Positions 1 to 5,597 of a stretch of 18,708 bases of DNA are shown in pieces. The DNA comes from Fimbriimonas sp. (GTDB lineage: Bacteria; Armatimonadota; Fimbriimonadia; Fimbriimonadales; Fimbriimonadaceae), in contig JAUJNV010000021.1 of the NCBI GenBank assembly GCA_030447945.1, positions 1 through 18,708 of the forward strand. The letters are read 5' to 3'. A program made the translations under genes and the position numbers. The notes beneath the pieces were generated by a model. It saw nothing but the letters and a program-made list of their open reading frames with translations, did no database searches and was not told the DNA's origin. How positions within the stretch are numbered: position 1 is the first letter of the stretch; each line of letters opens with the position of its first letter.

Positions 1-105
1 CCTGAAGACGTCGCGAAGGCGATCTGCTTTCTCCTGAGCGACCTCGCCGGGTTCGTGACGGGCAGCACCGTCACCGTAGACGGCGGGATGGACATGCGGG
101 GCTGA
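1..105 (+). CDS. Short-chain dehydrogenase/reductase (FabG-like), C-terminal end only
   Basis: The window opens inside this gene; the last 34 codons are visible, ending in TGA at 103-105. The reading contains AICFLLSDLAGFVTGSTVTV followed by DGG and a terminal methionine-rich tail. This is the classic C-terminal signature of SDR-family enzymes such as 3-oxoacyl-ACP reductase: the 'FL.SD.A.FVTG....VDGG' segment that packs against the cofactor and tetramer interface. The substrate cannot be told from this fragment, because the Rossmann N-terminus and the catalytic Ser-Tyr-Lys lie outside the window. It converges on the carB-type gene, with only 3 nt between the two stop codons. Confidence 0.85.
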   Translation, partial: PEDVAKAICFLLSDLAGFVTGSTVTVDGGMDMRG

Positions 106-108
106 GGG

Positions 109-2694
109 TCACTTCGGAGCCCGCACCGCGTCGTCCTCTTGCTCAAACGTCCCGTAGTAGTACGGCGTCTGCGAATCGAACTCGCCTGCGCACGTGTCGA
201 CCATCTTGAACACAGGCTGGACCTTCTGGCGCTCTATCTGTACCGCCGCCTCCAGAAGAAAACCGCTTTGTCCGGGCTGCCCACCCCGAACATGCCCCAG
301 AACACTACTCATCGTAGGATCGACGTTCAGGGCTTTCCACTTCGCACTGAACGCTGGGTTCGAGAAGAGTTCTTCGAGCGCTGAGGTATCCGCCTCCCGA
401 AACACTCGCGACTCCTCGGGACTGAAGAGGACGTCCGCCGCTCGAAGACCACGCGCAACATCGGAGGCGAGTGCCACCGGCACCTGAAGCAGATCAGCGA
501 TCGTGCGTGATGGATAGCCCAAAAGGAAGGCCTGGGCGACTAGGCCCTTCAATGACTCGCTCGTCCCCACCTCTTCCCGCGCGCGCACCAGCCTCTGTTC
601 CATGTCCACGAGGCACTGAATCCGCCGCAAGAACCAAGGGTCGACCCGCGAGATGCGGTTGACCTCCTCCACGCTCCACCCCCGCCGCAGTCCTTCCGCC
701 AGCGCCCAAAGGCGCTCGTCCGTCGGCTTCCGAATGGCCTCGCGCAGCTCGTCGTCCGCCATCCCCGTGGCATGGCCGTCCCGGCCATGAGTCCCCGGCG
801 CGTCCCGCGCCGTCCCGTCCTCCCTCTCCCTCTCCCCGTCCCCCACCCAAGCCCAATCCCCCAACCGAGCCTGCGCCGGGTTGGCCAAGATGTAAGCCCG
901 GCTCCGCTCATAGTCCCGCTCGTCGCGGACCATGTGGTCGTAATACTCCTCCTGCCACAGCTCTCCGGAACGGCCAAGAGCTTTGTTGATCTCCTTGGCG
1001 GTGTACGACTTCCAACTGTGGAGGATGCCAGCGAGACCATGCTCGCCCTGCGGCTCGACCAAAGCGTGAACGTGGTTCGGCATCACGCACCAGGCGTGCA
1101 GGCGGTAGCGCTGGCCGTCGAAGTGGCCCAAGGCGTCGGCGGCTATCTGGGCCGCTCGAGGGTCGCGAAGCGCGCACGAACCCGCGCCGGAGTCGAGGTA
1201 TCGCTCTAAGCGCTCCGAGTCGAGCCGCTTTCGCTCGTGCTCCTCTTTGGGCGAGAGGGGACGGTAGCCTCGCCGCTCGATCTCCGCGAGGCGCTCGCGC
1301 TCCTCGGCCCACTCCCGCAGCGTCGCCTGCGGTATGGCGTCGGCGAGGCGGAAGGTGACGGAATAGATCGCGCCTTCGCGGGTCCAGTGGGGGAGGTAGG
1401 CGCCTTGGCGTCTTTTTATTTCGGGGGAGACGAGCGGGACGCTCGGGGGACGCACGGGCGGGACGCCCGTGCCACGTTGGAATTTGGGGTGGCGGAGGTC
1501 TTTTTGCTTGAGCTCCAGGCCGCGGATGGCCTTCATGAAGGCGGCCTCAAAGGAGCGATCGATCGCCATCACCTCACCCGTAGCCTTCATCTGGGTGAAG
1601 AGGCTGCGGTCGCCGGTGGCGAACTTGTCGAAGGGCCAACGGGGGATCTTCACCACGCAGTAGTCCAGCGCGGGCTCGAAGCAGGCTCTGGTGGTGCCGG
1701 TTACGGCGTTTTCGATCTGATCCAGCGTCTTCCCCACCGCGATCTTCGCGGCGACGCGGGCGATGGGGTAGCCCGTAGCCTTGGAGGCCAGAGCCGAGGA
1801 GCGGGAGACGCGGGGGTTGACCTCGATGATGTAATAGTCGAAGCTGTCGGGGTTCACCGCGAGCTGCACGTTGCAGCCGCCCTCGATGCCCAGGGCCTGG
1901 ATGATCTTCAGACTCGCCGTGCGGAGCATGTGGTACTCCAGGTCGCTGAGGGTCTGGCTGGGGGCGACGACGATGGAGTCGCCCGTGTGGACGCCCATCG
2001 GGTCGAGGTTTTCCATGTTGCAGACGGTGATGCAGTTCCCCGCCTTGTCCCGCATGACCTCGTATTCGACCTCCTTCCACCCGAGAAGCGAGCGCTCGAC
2101 CATGATCTGTGAGCGCAGGGAGAGCATCAGGCCCTTCTGCCCGATCTCCCACAGCTCCTCGCGCGTGTTCGCGACGCCACCGCCCGTGCCGCCGAGGGTG
2201 TAGGCCGGCCGGATGATGCAAGGGTAAGGGACCACGTCCAGGATGCCCTGCAACTCCGACTCGGAGGTGACGATCCAGCTTTCGGGCACCGGCTCACGGA
2301 TCTCACGCATAAGCGACCGGAAGCTCTCGCGGTCCTCCGCCTTCTTGATCGCGGAGAGGGGCGTGCCGAGCACGCGGAGGCCGTACTTCTCCAGGATGCC
2401 GAGATCGGCGAGCTGGGTGGCGAGGTTGAGGCCCGTCTGCCCGCCGAGGGTGGGCAGGAGCGCGTCAGGGCGCTCGCGGGCGATCACGCGCTCCAGGAAC
2501 TCCGGGGTGAGCGGCTCGATGTAGAGGGCGTCCGACACCTCGGGGTCGGTCATGATCGTGGCGGGGTTGGAATTCACCAGCACGACCTCGTGCCCCTCCT
2601 CCCGCAGGCTCTTGCACGCCTGCGTTCCCGCGTAATCGAACTCCGCGGCCTGACCGATGACGATGGGGCCGGAGCCGATGACCAGAACCTTCAT
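109..2694 (-). CDS. carB: Carbamoyl-phosphate synthase large subunit, N-terminal half (CarB1-like), with in-frame RAYT transposase insertion
   Basis: 861 codons from ATG at 2694, chosen because [20 protein letters not shown] is the canonical CarB N-terminus. Residues 1 to about 406 are the carboxyphosphate ATP-grasp domain ([32 protein letters not shown]). Residues about 645-861 are the oligomerisation domain, ending at the VDTCAGEF...TPYYYGTFE segment. Between them, residues about 407-644 are a REP-associated tyrosine transposase that keeps the frame open. The protein then stops, exactly where E. coli CarB (about 1,070 aa) would begin its second, carbamoyl-phosphate synthetase half. Split carB genes are known in Aquifex and Methanocaldococcus, so the second half may lie elsewhere; loss is the alternative. 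The subunit would use glutamine-derived ammonia from CarA plus bicarbonate and ATP. TACATT lies 6 nt before the ATG. Whether the fusion protein works is unknown. Confidence 0.9.
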   Translation of the reverse strand: MKVLVIGSGPIVIGQAAEFDYAGTQACKSLREEGHEVVLVNSNPATIMTDPEVSDALYIEPLTPEFLERVIARERPDALLPTLGGQTGLNLATQLADLGILEKYGLRVLGTPLSAIKKAEDRESFRSLMREIREPVPESWIVTSESELQGILDVVPYPCIIRPAYTLGGTGGGVANTREELWEIGQKGLMLSLRSQIMVERSLLGWKEVEYEVMRDKAGNCITVCNMENLDPMGVHTGDSIVVAPSQTLSDLEYHMLRTASLKIIQALGIEGGCNVQLAVNPDSFDYYIIEVNPRVSRSSALASKATGYPIARVAAKIAVGKTLDQIENAVTGTTRACFEPALDYCVVKIPRWPFDKFATGDRSLFTQMKATGEVMAIDRSFEAAFMKAIRGLELKQKDLRHPKFQRGTGVPPVRPPSVPLVSPEIKRRQGAYLPHWTREGAIYSVTFRLADAIPQATLREWAEERERLAEIERRGYRPLSPKEEHERKRLDSERLERYLDSGAGSCALRDPRAAQIAADALGHFDGQRYRLHAWCVMPNHVHALVEPQGEHGLAGILHSWKSYTAKEINKALGRSGELWQEEYYDHMVRDERDYERSRAYILANPAQARLGDWAWVGDGEREREDGTARDAPGTHGRDGHATGMADDELREAIRKPTDERLWALAEGLRRGWSVEEVNRISRVDPWFLRRIQCLVDMEQRLVRAREEVGTSESLKGLVAQAFLLGYPSRTIADLLQVPVALASDVARGLRAADVLFSPEESRVFREADTSALEELFSNPAFSAKWKALNVDPTMSSVLGHVRGGQPGQSGFLLEAAVQIERQKVQPVFKMVDTCAGEFDSQTPYYYGTFEQEDDAVRAPK
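767..796 (+). repeat. REP-like hairpin, left end of the RAYT element
   Basis: GTGG at 767-770 is followed by a perfect 8-bp stem, CATGGCCG (771-778) with CGGCCATG (782-789), around a TCC loop, then AGTCCCC. It has the same layout as the element's other end and as the solo copy near 11057. In RAYT systems such palindromes are the transposase's recognition sites. Confidence 0.8.
1446..1475 (-). repeat. REP-like hairpin, right end of the RAYT element (inverted)
   Basis: Read on the minus strand: GTGG, then a perfect 8-bp stem, CACGGGCG with CGCCCGTG, around a TCC loop, then CGTCCCC. On the plus strand the stem arms are 1453-1460 and 1464-1471 and extend one further base pair outward. Orientation is opposite to the copy at 767-796, giving the head-to-head pair expected for an excisable unit. 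Confidence 0.8.
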
Positions 2695-2700
2695 TCTAAG

Positions 2701-2706
2701 AATGTA
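2701..2706 (-). promoter_or_regulatory. Candidate -10 box (TACATT) for a leaderless carB transcript
   Basis: TACATT on the minus strand ends 6 nt before the carB ATG, a spacing that would put the transcript start at or near the start codon. No convincing -35 box or Shine-Dalgarno sequence is seen. It is one of three such boxes in the window. Confidence 0.35.
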
Positions 2707-2723
2707 GTGTGACGCATCGGGCG

Positions 2724-2729
2724 TAGAAT
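2724..2729 (+). promoter_or_regulatory. Candidate -10 box (TAGAAT) for the DUF433/DUF5615 pair
   Basis: TAGAAT ends 7 nt before the ATG at 2737, within the 42-nt gap between the divergent carB and antitoxin starts. There is no Shine-Dalgarno sequence, which suggests leaderless initiation. Confidence 0.3.
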
Positions 2730-2736
2730 GGACCCT

Positions 2737-2958
2737 ATGGACTGGCGGCAATACATCGTGAGCACACCGGATACTCGATCCGGTAAGCCGCGGATCGACG
2801 GCACGCGCATCACCGTCCAAGACATCCTGGAATACCTCGGCGGTGGGATGGCGGTCGAAGAGTTGCTTGAGGATTTTCCCCAGTTACGCCGCGAGCAGAT
2901 TTAGGCTTGCATAGCCTTCGCGGCTGACCGAGAAAGGCTCTTTATGACCAATGGATGA
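2737..2958 (+). pseudogene. DUF433-family antitoxin with internal TAG stop
   Basis: The first 55 codons read as a DUF433 protein: a start, '[20 protein letters not shown]', then [16 protein letters not shown]. This is the small helix-turn-helix antitoxin partner of PIN-like DUF5615 toxins. A TAG at 2902-2904 interrupts it, but the same frame continues with ACIAFAADRERLF, the conserved family C-terminus, and ends at TGA 2956-2958. That TGA overlaps the next gene's ATG by 4 nt. The frame is otherwise intact, so a single substitution explains the break; a glutamine, lysine or similar codon would restore about 73 residues. A truncated 55-aa antitoxin is an alternative. It is divergent from carB. 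Confidence 0.8.
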
Positions 2959-3305
2959 GGCTGCTCATCGACGAGAACCTCTCGTATCGCCTCATTCCCC
3001 CTCTACCGGAGCTTTTCGATGAGGTGCTCACGTAGCGTCTGGGCTTGGCCGCAACGGCCGACGAGCGTATTTGGAGGGCGGCAATCGAGCAGGATTTTGC
3101 CATCTTGACGAAGGACAACGACTTCGCAGATCGCGCACTGATCGAGGGACCGCCGCCGAAGGTCATCCGTCTCCGGATCAGAAACGGCCACTGGCGGCGA
3201 GCACTTACAGTCGTAGAAGCAAACCTGGATCTTATTCGCCGTTTTCTCCTGGACGATGAACCGGCATGTCTGATTCTTACGGCCTTCCCGAACGATCCGA
3301 TCTGA
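2955..3305 (+). pseudogene. DUF5615 PIN-like toxin with internal TAG stop
   Basis: The frame starts MRLLIDENLSYRLIPPLPEL, with the N-terminal aspartate of PIN-like nucleases (residue 6), and continues after a TAG at 3033-3035 (codon 27) with RLGLAATADERIWRAA and DFAILTKDNDFADRA, the family's second acidic motif. About 115 residues in total, the normal length for this family of presumed RNase toxins. The ATGA overlap with the upstream DUF433 frame is typical of toxin-antitoxin operons. The stop falls before most of the nuclease core, so the product as written would be inactive. Both members of the pair carrying exactly one TAG and no frameshift is unusual. Confidence 0.8.
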
Positions 3306-3316
3306 TGTCCCGAAAG

Positions 3317-3664
3317 TCACCGCACGTAGTGGATCTCCACGATACGCCCGCCCGCGAAGAGCAGCAGGCACGAGAGCTTCGGCTTGCTTAGCGCGATCTC
3401 CCGCGCCTCTTCGAACGTCTTGCTCACGATCTCGCCGCTCAGGCCGGCGAGCAGGCCCATGTAGGTCGTCGCGTCGTCGGGGCTGGGGAAGCACGCGAGG
3501 CCGTCCACGTTCTGCTCGGCCGGCAGTGTGACGTTGTTCGCGGCGTACTTCCCCTCGGCGGGGGAGATGAGATACAGTCGGTCGGGGAATCCCCCGAAGC
3601 CGCCGAGCATCTCCTCCTCGAGGACGATGCCGCCGGGGCGGTCGAGGATGTTGGGGCCTGCCAT
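3317..3664 (-). CDS. Hypothetical protein ('gene A') with MAGPNILDRPGGI N-terminus
   Basis: A 115-aa protein that I do not recognise. It begins MAGPNILDRPGGIVLEEEML and continues with GGFGGFPDRLYLISPAEGKY, a central FPSPDDATTYMGLL segment and the C-terminus KLSCLLLFAGGRIVEIHYVR. No signal peptide or clear membrane helix. The ATG at 3664 is preferred over an in-frame ATG 18 nt upstream (3682), because the two partial copies of this 5' end (at 4585 and 5264) begin at exactly this codon. Its first 66 nt recur at 4520-4585 with about 8 differences and, more diverged, at 5223-5264. It is probably an old neighbour of carA, since both flanks of the island's cargo derive from carA and this gene. Confidence 0.7.
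   Translation of the reverse strand: MAGPNILDRPGGIVLEEEMLGGFGGFPDRLYLISPAEGKYAANNVTLPAEQNVDGLACFPSPDDATTYMGLLAGLSGEIVSKTFEEAREIALSKPKLSCLLLFAGGRIVEIHYVR
3599..3664 (-). repeat. Gene-A 5'-end repeat, copy A (within the full-length gene)
   Basis: 66 nt encoding MAGPNILDRPGGIVLEEEML and two glycines. It matches 4520-4585 at about 58 of 66 positions in the same orientation. Together these copies bracket the plus-strand nucleotidyltransferase module as direct repeats. Confidence 0.8.
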
Positions 3665-3706
3665 CGTGAGGAGTTTACGCATCTCGGCGCGTCAGAATGA
3701 AAGGCG

Positions 3707-3940
3707 ATGGACAAGGAGGCGGTGCTCCGGTGGAAGGCGGGATGGGAAGAGGTCGAGCGAGTACGTATCGAGGAGATGCGGGCGCTGACCATGGAGGACC
3801 GCTGGCGAGAGATGCGCGCGATCGGGCGCCGCGCGAACCTGTACGGCTTCTACCAGGCGCGGCCAGACATCGACGAGGCGCTCGCCGAACGTTGGGAAAA
3901 GATTCGCAAAGCTCATGGGATCGAGCGAGCCGCGGCCTGA
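3707..3940 (+). CDS. Small charged protein, partner of the nucleotidyltransferase
   Basis: 77 aa from ATG 3707, beginning MDKEAVLRWKAGWEEVER and containing LTMEDRWREMRAIGRRANLY. It is rich in Arg, Glu and Trp and predicted helical, with no membrane segment. I do not recognise a named family. Its 26-nt overlap with the following nucleotidyltransferase frame marks a translationally coupled pair, the usual arrangement of a small antitoxin or partner with an NTase toxin; that role is inferred from context only. The module is on the opposite strand to the surrounding carA-linked genes, which supports separate acquisition. Confidence 0.75.
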   Translation: MDKEAVLRWKAGWEEVERVRIEEMRALTMEDRWREMRAIGRRANLYGFYQARPDIDEALAERWEKIRKAHGIERAAA

Positions 3941-4499
3941 CCTCGAGGAGCTCGACGACGCGGGCGCTGCGATCGCGAGAGTGATCGAGGGGCTCGGCGG
4001 CAACGGGGTGATTATCGGGGGATTCGCGGTATCGCTCATCGCTCGGCCCCGTTTCACGCAGGACGTCGACGCTATGGTGCTTCAAGGCGAGCGGACCATC
4101 GCCCAGTTAATCATCGCCTTTGGGGAGGAAGATATTCGCCCCCGCGTGTCCGATCCGGTAGAGTTCGCGCGTCGTACGCGCATGCTCCTGTTGCGACACG
4201 AGCCGAGCGGGGTCAGCGCGGACATCGCGCTTGGCGCAACCCCTTTCGAGGAGGAGATGGTTCGCCGATCCACGCAGGTGGACCGGGGCGGCCAGAGCAT
4301 CCGCCTTCCGTCCCCCGAAGACCTCATCGTGATGAAGGCCGTCGCAGGACGAGACCAAGACTGGCCGGATATCCGGGCAATCGTCGAGGCGCGTCCAAAC
4401 TTAGATCGTCGCCGTGTCATGCACTGGGTCCGGCAGTACGCCGAAGTGCTGGAACTTCCCGACATGGCCGATACCGTCGAGCGATTGCTGCGGCCCTGA
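3915..4499 (+). CDS. Nucleotidyltransferase-fold protein (AbiEii/MNT-like, probable TA toxin)
   Basis: 194 aa. Residues about 30-60 contain GVIIGGFAVSLIARPRFTQD followed by VDAMV, the Pol-beta-type nucleotidyltransferase signature (GG ... T-x-DVD) with two metal-binding aspartates. A third acidic position is probably in SADIALGATPFEEEMVRRS. The C-terminal part (LPSPEDLIVMKAVAGRDQDW, then PDIRAIVEARPNLDRRRVMHW) matches the helical region of the family. Such enzymes transfer nucleotides to tRNA or to partner proteins in type II/IV toxin-antitoxin or abortive-infection systems; the target here cannot be inferred. It overlaps the 77-aa gene upstream and ends 2 nt from the convergent 27-aa ORF. 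The pair is bracketed by direct repeats of the gene-A 5' end. Confidence 0.85.
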   Translation: MGSSEPRPDLEELDDAGAAIARVIEGLGGNGVIIGGFAVSLIARPRFTQDVDAMVLQGERTIAQLIIAFGEEDIRPRVSDPVEFARRTRMLLLRHEPSGVSADIALGATPFEEEMVRRSTQVDRGGQSIRLPSPEDLIVMKAVAGRDQDWPDIRAIVEARPNLDRRRVMHWVRQYAEVLELPDMADTVERLLRP

Positions 4500-4501
4500 A
4501 A

Positions 4502-4585
4502 CTACATCCCGCCGGGAAGGCCGCCGAGCATCTCCTTCTCGGGGACAATGCCGCCAGGGCGGTCGAGGATGTTGGGGCCGCTCAC
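4502..4585 (-). CDS. 27-aa micro-ORF, truncated copy of the gene-A N-terminus
   Basis: GTG at 4585 overlaps the stop of the preceding 189-aa gene by 4 nt (GTGA), so it could be translated by coupling. The product is (M)SGPNILDRPGGIVPEKE, then MLGGLPGGM and a TAG stop. It matches the first 22 residues of gene A with conservative changes, then diverges. It may be a remnant left at a cassette junction and not a functional peptide. The differences from gene A are partly silent, which leaves open past selection on the peptide. Confidence 0.5.
   Translation of the reverse strand: MSGPNILDRPGGIVPEKEMLGGLPGGM
4520..4585 (-). repeat. Gene-A 5'-end repeat, copy B
   Basis: 66 nt, about 88% identical to 3599-3664 and in the same orientation. 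It lies at the downstream end of the 189-aa gene and the upstream edge of the plus-strand nucleotidyltransferase module. Confidence 0.8.
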
Positions 4586-5151
4586 GAGTCTTCCTCCCGA
4601 GTGAAGCGCTCCTTGAGCTCGACGGCCTCTTGATCAATCCGGACCGGCTCTCCTGGGCTCCAAACCTTATAGGGCTCTCGCTCCTCGTTCATCCGCTTTC
4701 GGGCTCGAAAGAACGGGCCAAGCTCCTCGTTCAAGAAGTCCGCGCCGTGCTCCAGAAGGTCTTGACGAGCCTGATGAATGAAACTGGTGAGGGTCACACC
4801 CTGGAGTCGATACTCAGCGGCCCGCCAGTCGGGATCTTTCTCCCGGACGACTCTCCACAAGGCCGTAGCGTTCCAGTCGCCTTCCGGCCAGCCCGATTTC
4901 CCGACGCCGAGGATCACGTTCCCGTGGACGGGTACATCGTGCCAGTGGGTATTCACCTCGACCGTCACGTACCGCTCGTCGCAACGATACGTACGAGAAG
5001 CGAACCACTCATTGGTCGACGACGTCTCGTGAGCAAACCCGTGCGCGGCTAATGGCTCGTCTAGTATTTGCGCGGCCACTGCGTCAAAGCCCTCGACGGA
5101 AGTACATGCTTTCAGCGGCGTCTCTACGCTGATCCTCTTACCCCACCTCAC
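4582..5151 (-). CDS. Hypothetical 189-aa cytosolic protein
   Basis: Unrecognised protein starting at GTG 5151, whose GTGA overlaps the stop of the upstream chimeric ORF. It has a globular, aromatic-rich composition: EPLAAHGFAHETSSTNEWFA, then RYVTVEVNTHWHDVPVHGNV, ILGVGKSGWPEGDWNATALW and a charged C-terminal helix region (LGPFFRARKRMNEEREPYKV). No signal peptide or membrane segment. The 'GF...S.x.F.R.Y' beginning resembles some small immunity-type domains, but I cannot assign it. Its start abuts a duplicated carA 3' end, in the same relation that the 86-aa gene has to the real carA, so it looks like a second cargo gene placed behind a carA tail. Confidence 0.75.
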   Translation of the reverse strand: MRWGKRISVETPLKACTSVEGFDAVAAQILDEPLAAHGFAHETSSTNEWFASRTYRCDERYVTVEVNTHWHDVPVHGNVILGVGKSGWPEGDWNATALWRVVREKDPDWRAAEYRLQGVTLTSFIHQARQDLLEHGADFLNEELGPFFRARKRMNEEREPYKVWSPGEPVRIDQEAVELKERFTREEDS

Positions 5152-5222
5152 CGCTGCACCAACCGCGTCCGCTCCACACAGTCGCTGATACGGCCGCGGG
5201 TCCCACGACCCCGGCGCCGCCT
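5148..5222 (-). repeat. Duplicated carA 3' end (carA tail copy)
   Basis: Plus-strand 5168-5222 aligns with carA 5543-5597 at roughly 85% identity, with a 2-nt deletion; the shared core includes TACGGCCGCG and GTCCCACG. The similarity becomes weaker towards the stop codon but carries through to the overlapping TGA. It ends abruptly at 5222/5223, where the gene-A repeat begins. Confidence 0.8.
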
Positions 5223-5264
5223 GATGATTCCGCCCGGGCGGTCGAGGACGTTCGAGCCGCTCAT
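5223..5264 (-). repeat. Gene-A 5'-end repeat, copy C (42 nt)
   Basis: 42 nt matching the outer part of copies A and B (about 34 of 42 positions against copy B), including the shared block GGGCGGTCGAGGA. It is joined directly to the carA tail copy. Confidence 0.75.
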
Positions 5265-5521
5265 TGGACCTCCCGAATTTTCTTCTGAAGAATGTAGCCG
5301 CCGCAAACGCCTAGCAGTGCCAGAAGAGCGCCTGTTCCAAGCAGGTAAGGCGCGAGGCCGAGATTGCCAACATCGATTCCGGTGCGAGCGCGAGGGCTTG
5401 CCGGACCCGCCGGCAAGTACGACATGAACGCGACGAGGGCGAGGATCGCGCCCGATCCTAAACATGCCGCAAAGAGGCGTCGTAAACGCTCATATCGAGC
5501 AAGACGATGAGCACACTTCAT
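5261..5521 (-). CDS. Small two-helix membrane protein
   Basis: 86 aa starting MKCAHRLARYERLRRLFAAC from an ATG at 5521 that overlaps the carA stop by 4 nt (ATGA). Two hydrophobic stretches, about residues 17-38 (LGSGAILALVAFMSYL) and about 57-78 (APYLLGTGALLALLGVCGGY), are separated by a short polar loop. The N-terminus is strongly basic and the C-terminus reads ILQKKIREVQ. By the positive-inside rule both ends would be cytoplasmic. No family recognised. A longer ORF starting at 5581 exists, but it would run into carA and lacks support. Coupling to carA means it is probably co-transcribed with it, though nothing links it to pyrimidine synthesis. Confidence 0.7.
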   Translation of the reverse strand: MKCAHRLARYERLRRLFAACLGSGAILALVAFMSYLPAGPASPRARTGIDVGNLGLAPYLLGTGALLALLGVCGGYILQKKIREVQ

Positions 5522-5597
5522 CGCCCCGCCGCCCTCCGCATCTGCTCCACGAAGTCGCTGAAATACGGCCGCGAGTCCCACGGACCCGGTGCCGCCT
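5518..5597 (-). repeat. carA 3' end, parent copy of the duplicated tail
   Basis: This is the real carA terminus, coding AAPGPWDSRPYFSDFVEQMR and the stop. It is the partner of the copy at 5148-5222. The two direct copies bracket the 86-aa membrane gene and gene-A repeat C, an attL/attR-like arrangement. Confidence 0.75.

Larger units (their letters stand above)
767..1475 (-). mobile_element. RAYT (Y1 HUH transposase) element bounded by inverted REP-like hairpins, inserted in carB
   Basis: The segment encodes, in the carB frame, a single-strand tyrosine transposase of the IS200-like/REP-associated type. Visible hallmarks are the HUH motif in [15 protein letters not shown] (His at fused residues 541 and 543), a candidate catalytic tyrosine in [10 protein letters not shown] (residue 564), and the family C-terminal pattern [20 protein letters not shown] followed by [11 protein letters not shown]. 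Both ends are GTGG followed by a palindrome with a three-base loop and a CGTCCCC/AGTCCCC tail, and they are in inverted orientation. Translated, the ends read GTGVPPV and HGRDGHATG, peptides I recall as typical products of such repeats read in frame. The transposase has no separate promoter or start that I can identify. The insertion falls between the carboxyphosphate and oligomerisation domains. Confidence 0.88.
5148..5264 (-). pseudogene. Chimeric 38-codon ORF: gene-A start joined to a carA 3'-end copy
   Basis: ATG at 5264 overlaps the stop of the upstream membrane-protein gene (ATGA). The first 14 codons, MSGSNVLDRPGGII, copy the gene-A N-terminus. From 5222 downward the DNA is a copy of the carA 3' end, read here in a different frame as arginine-rich sequence. 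In the carA-like frame it spells APGSWDPRPY, against APGPWDSRPY in carA. The ORF stop TGA (5148-5150) overlaps the GTG of the 189-aa gene. It is best read as a recombination junction; a translated coupling peptide is possible. Confidence 0.65.

Noticed and set aside
767..1475. Intein in CarB
   Set aside because: No Cys/Ser at the junctions and no splicing-block motifs. The insert is a Y1 HUH transposase with REP hairpins at both ends.
1237..2112. Plus-strand open frame opposite carB
   Set aside because: Antisense shadow of the CarB ATP-grasp domain and RAYT end. The [10 protein letters not shown] stretch is just the REP read on the other strand.
2902..3035. Genome-wide recoding of TAG as a sense codon
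   Set aside because: purF ends in TAG at 12252-12254, and other frames in the window do too, so TAG works as a stop here. Two substitutions or local errors explain the pair better.
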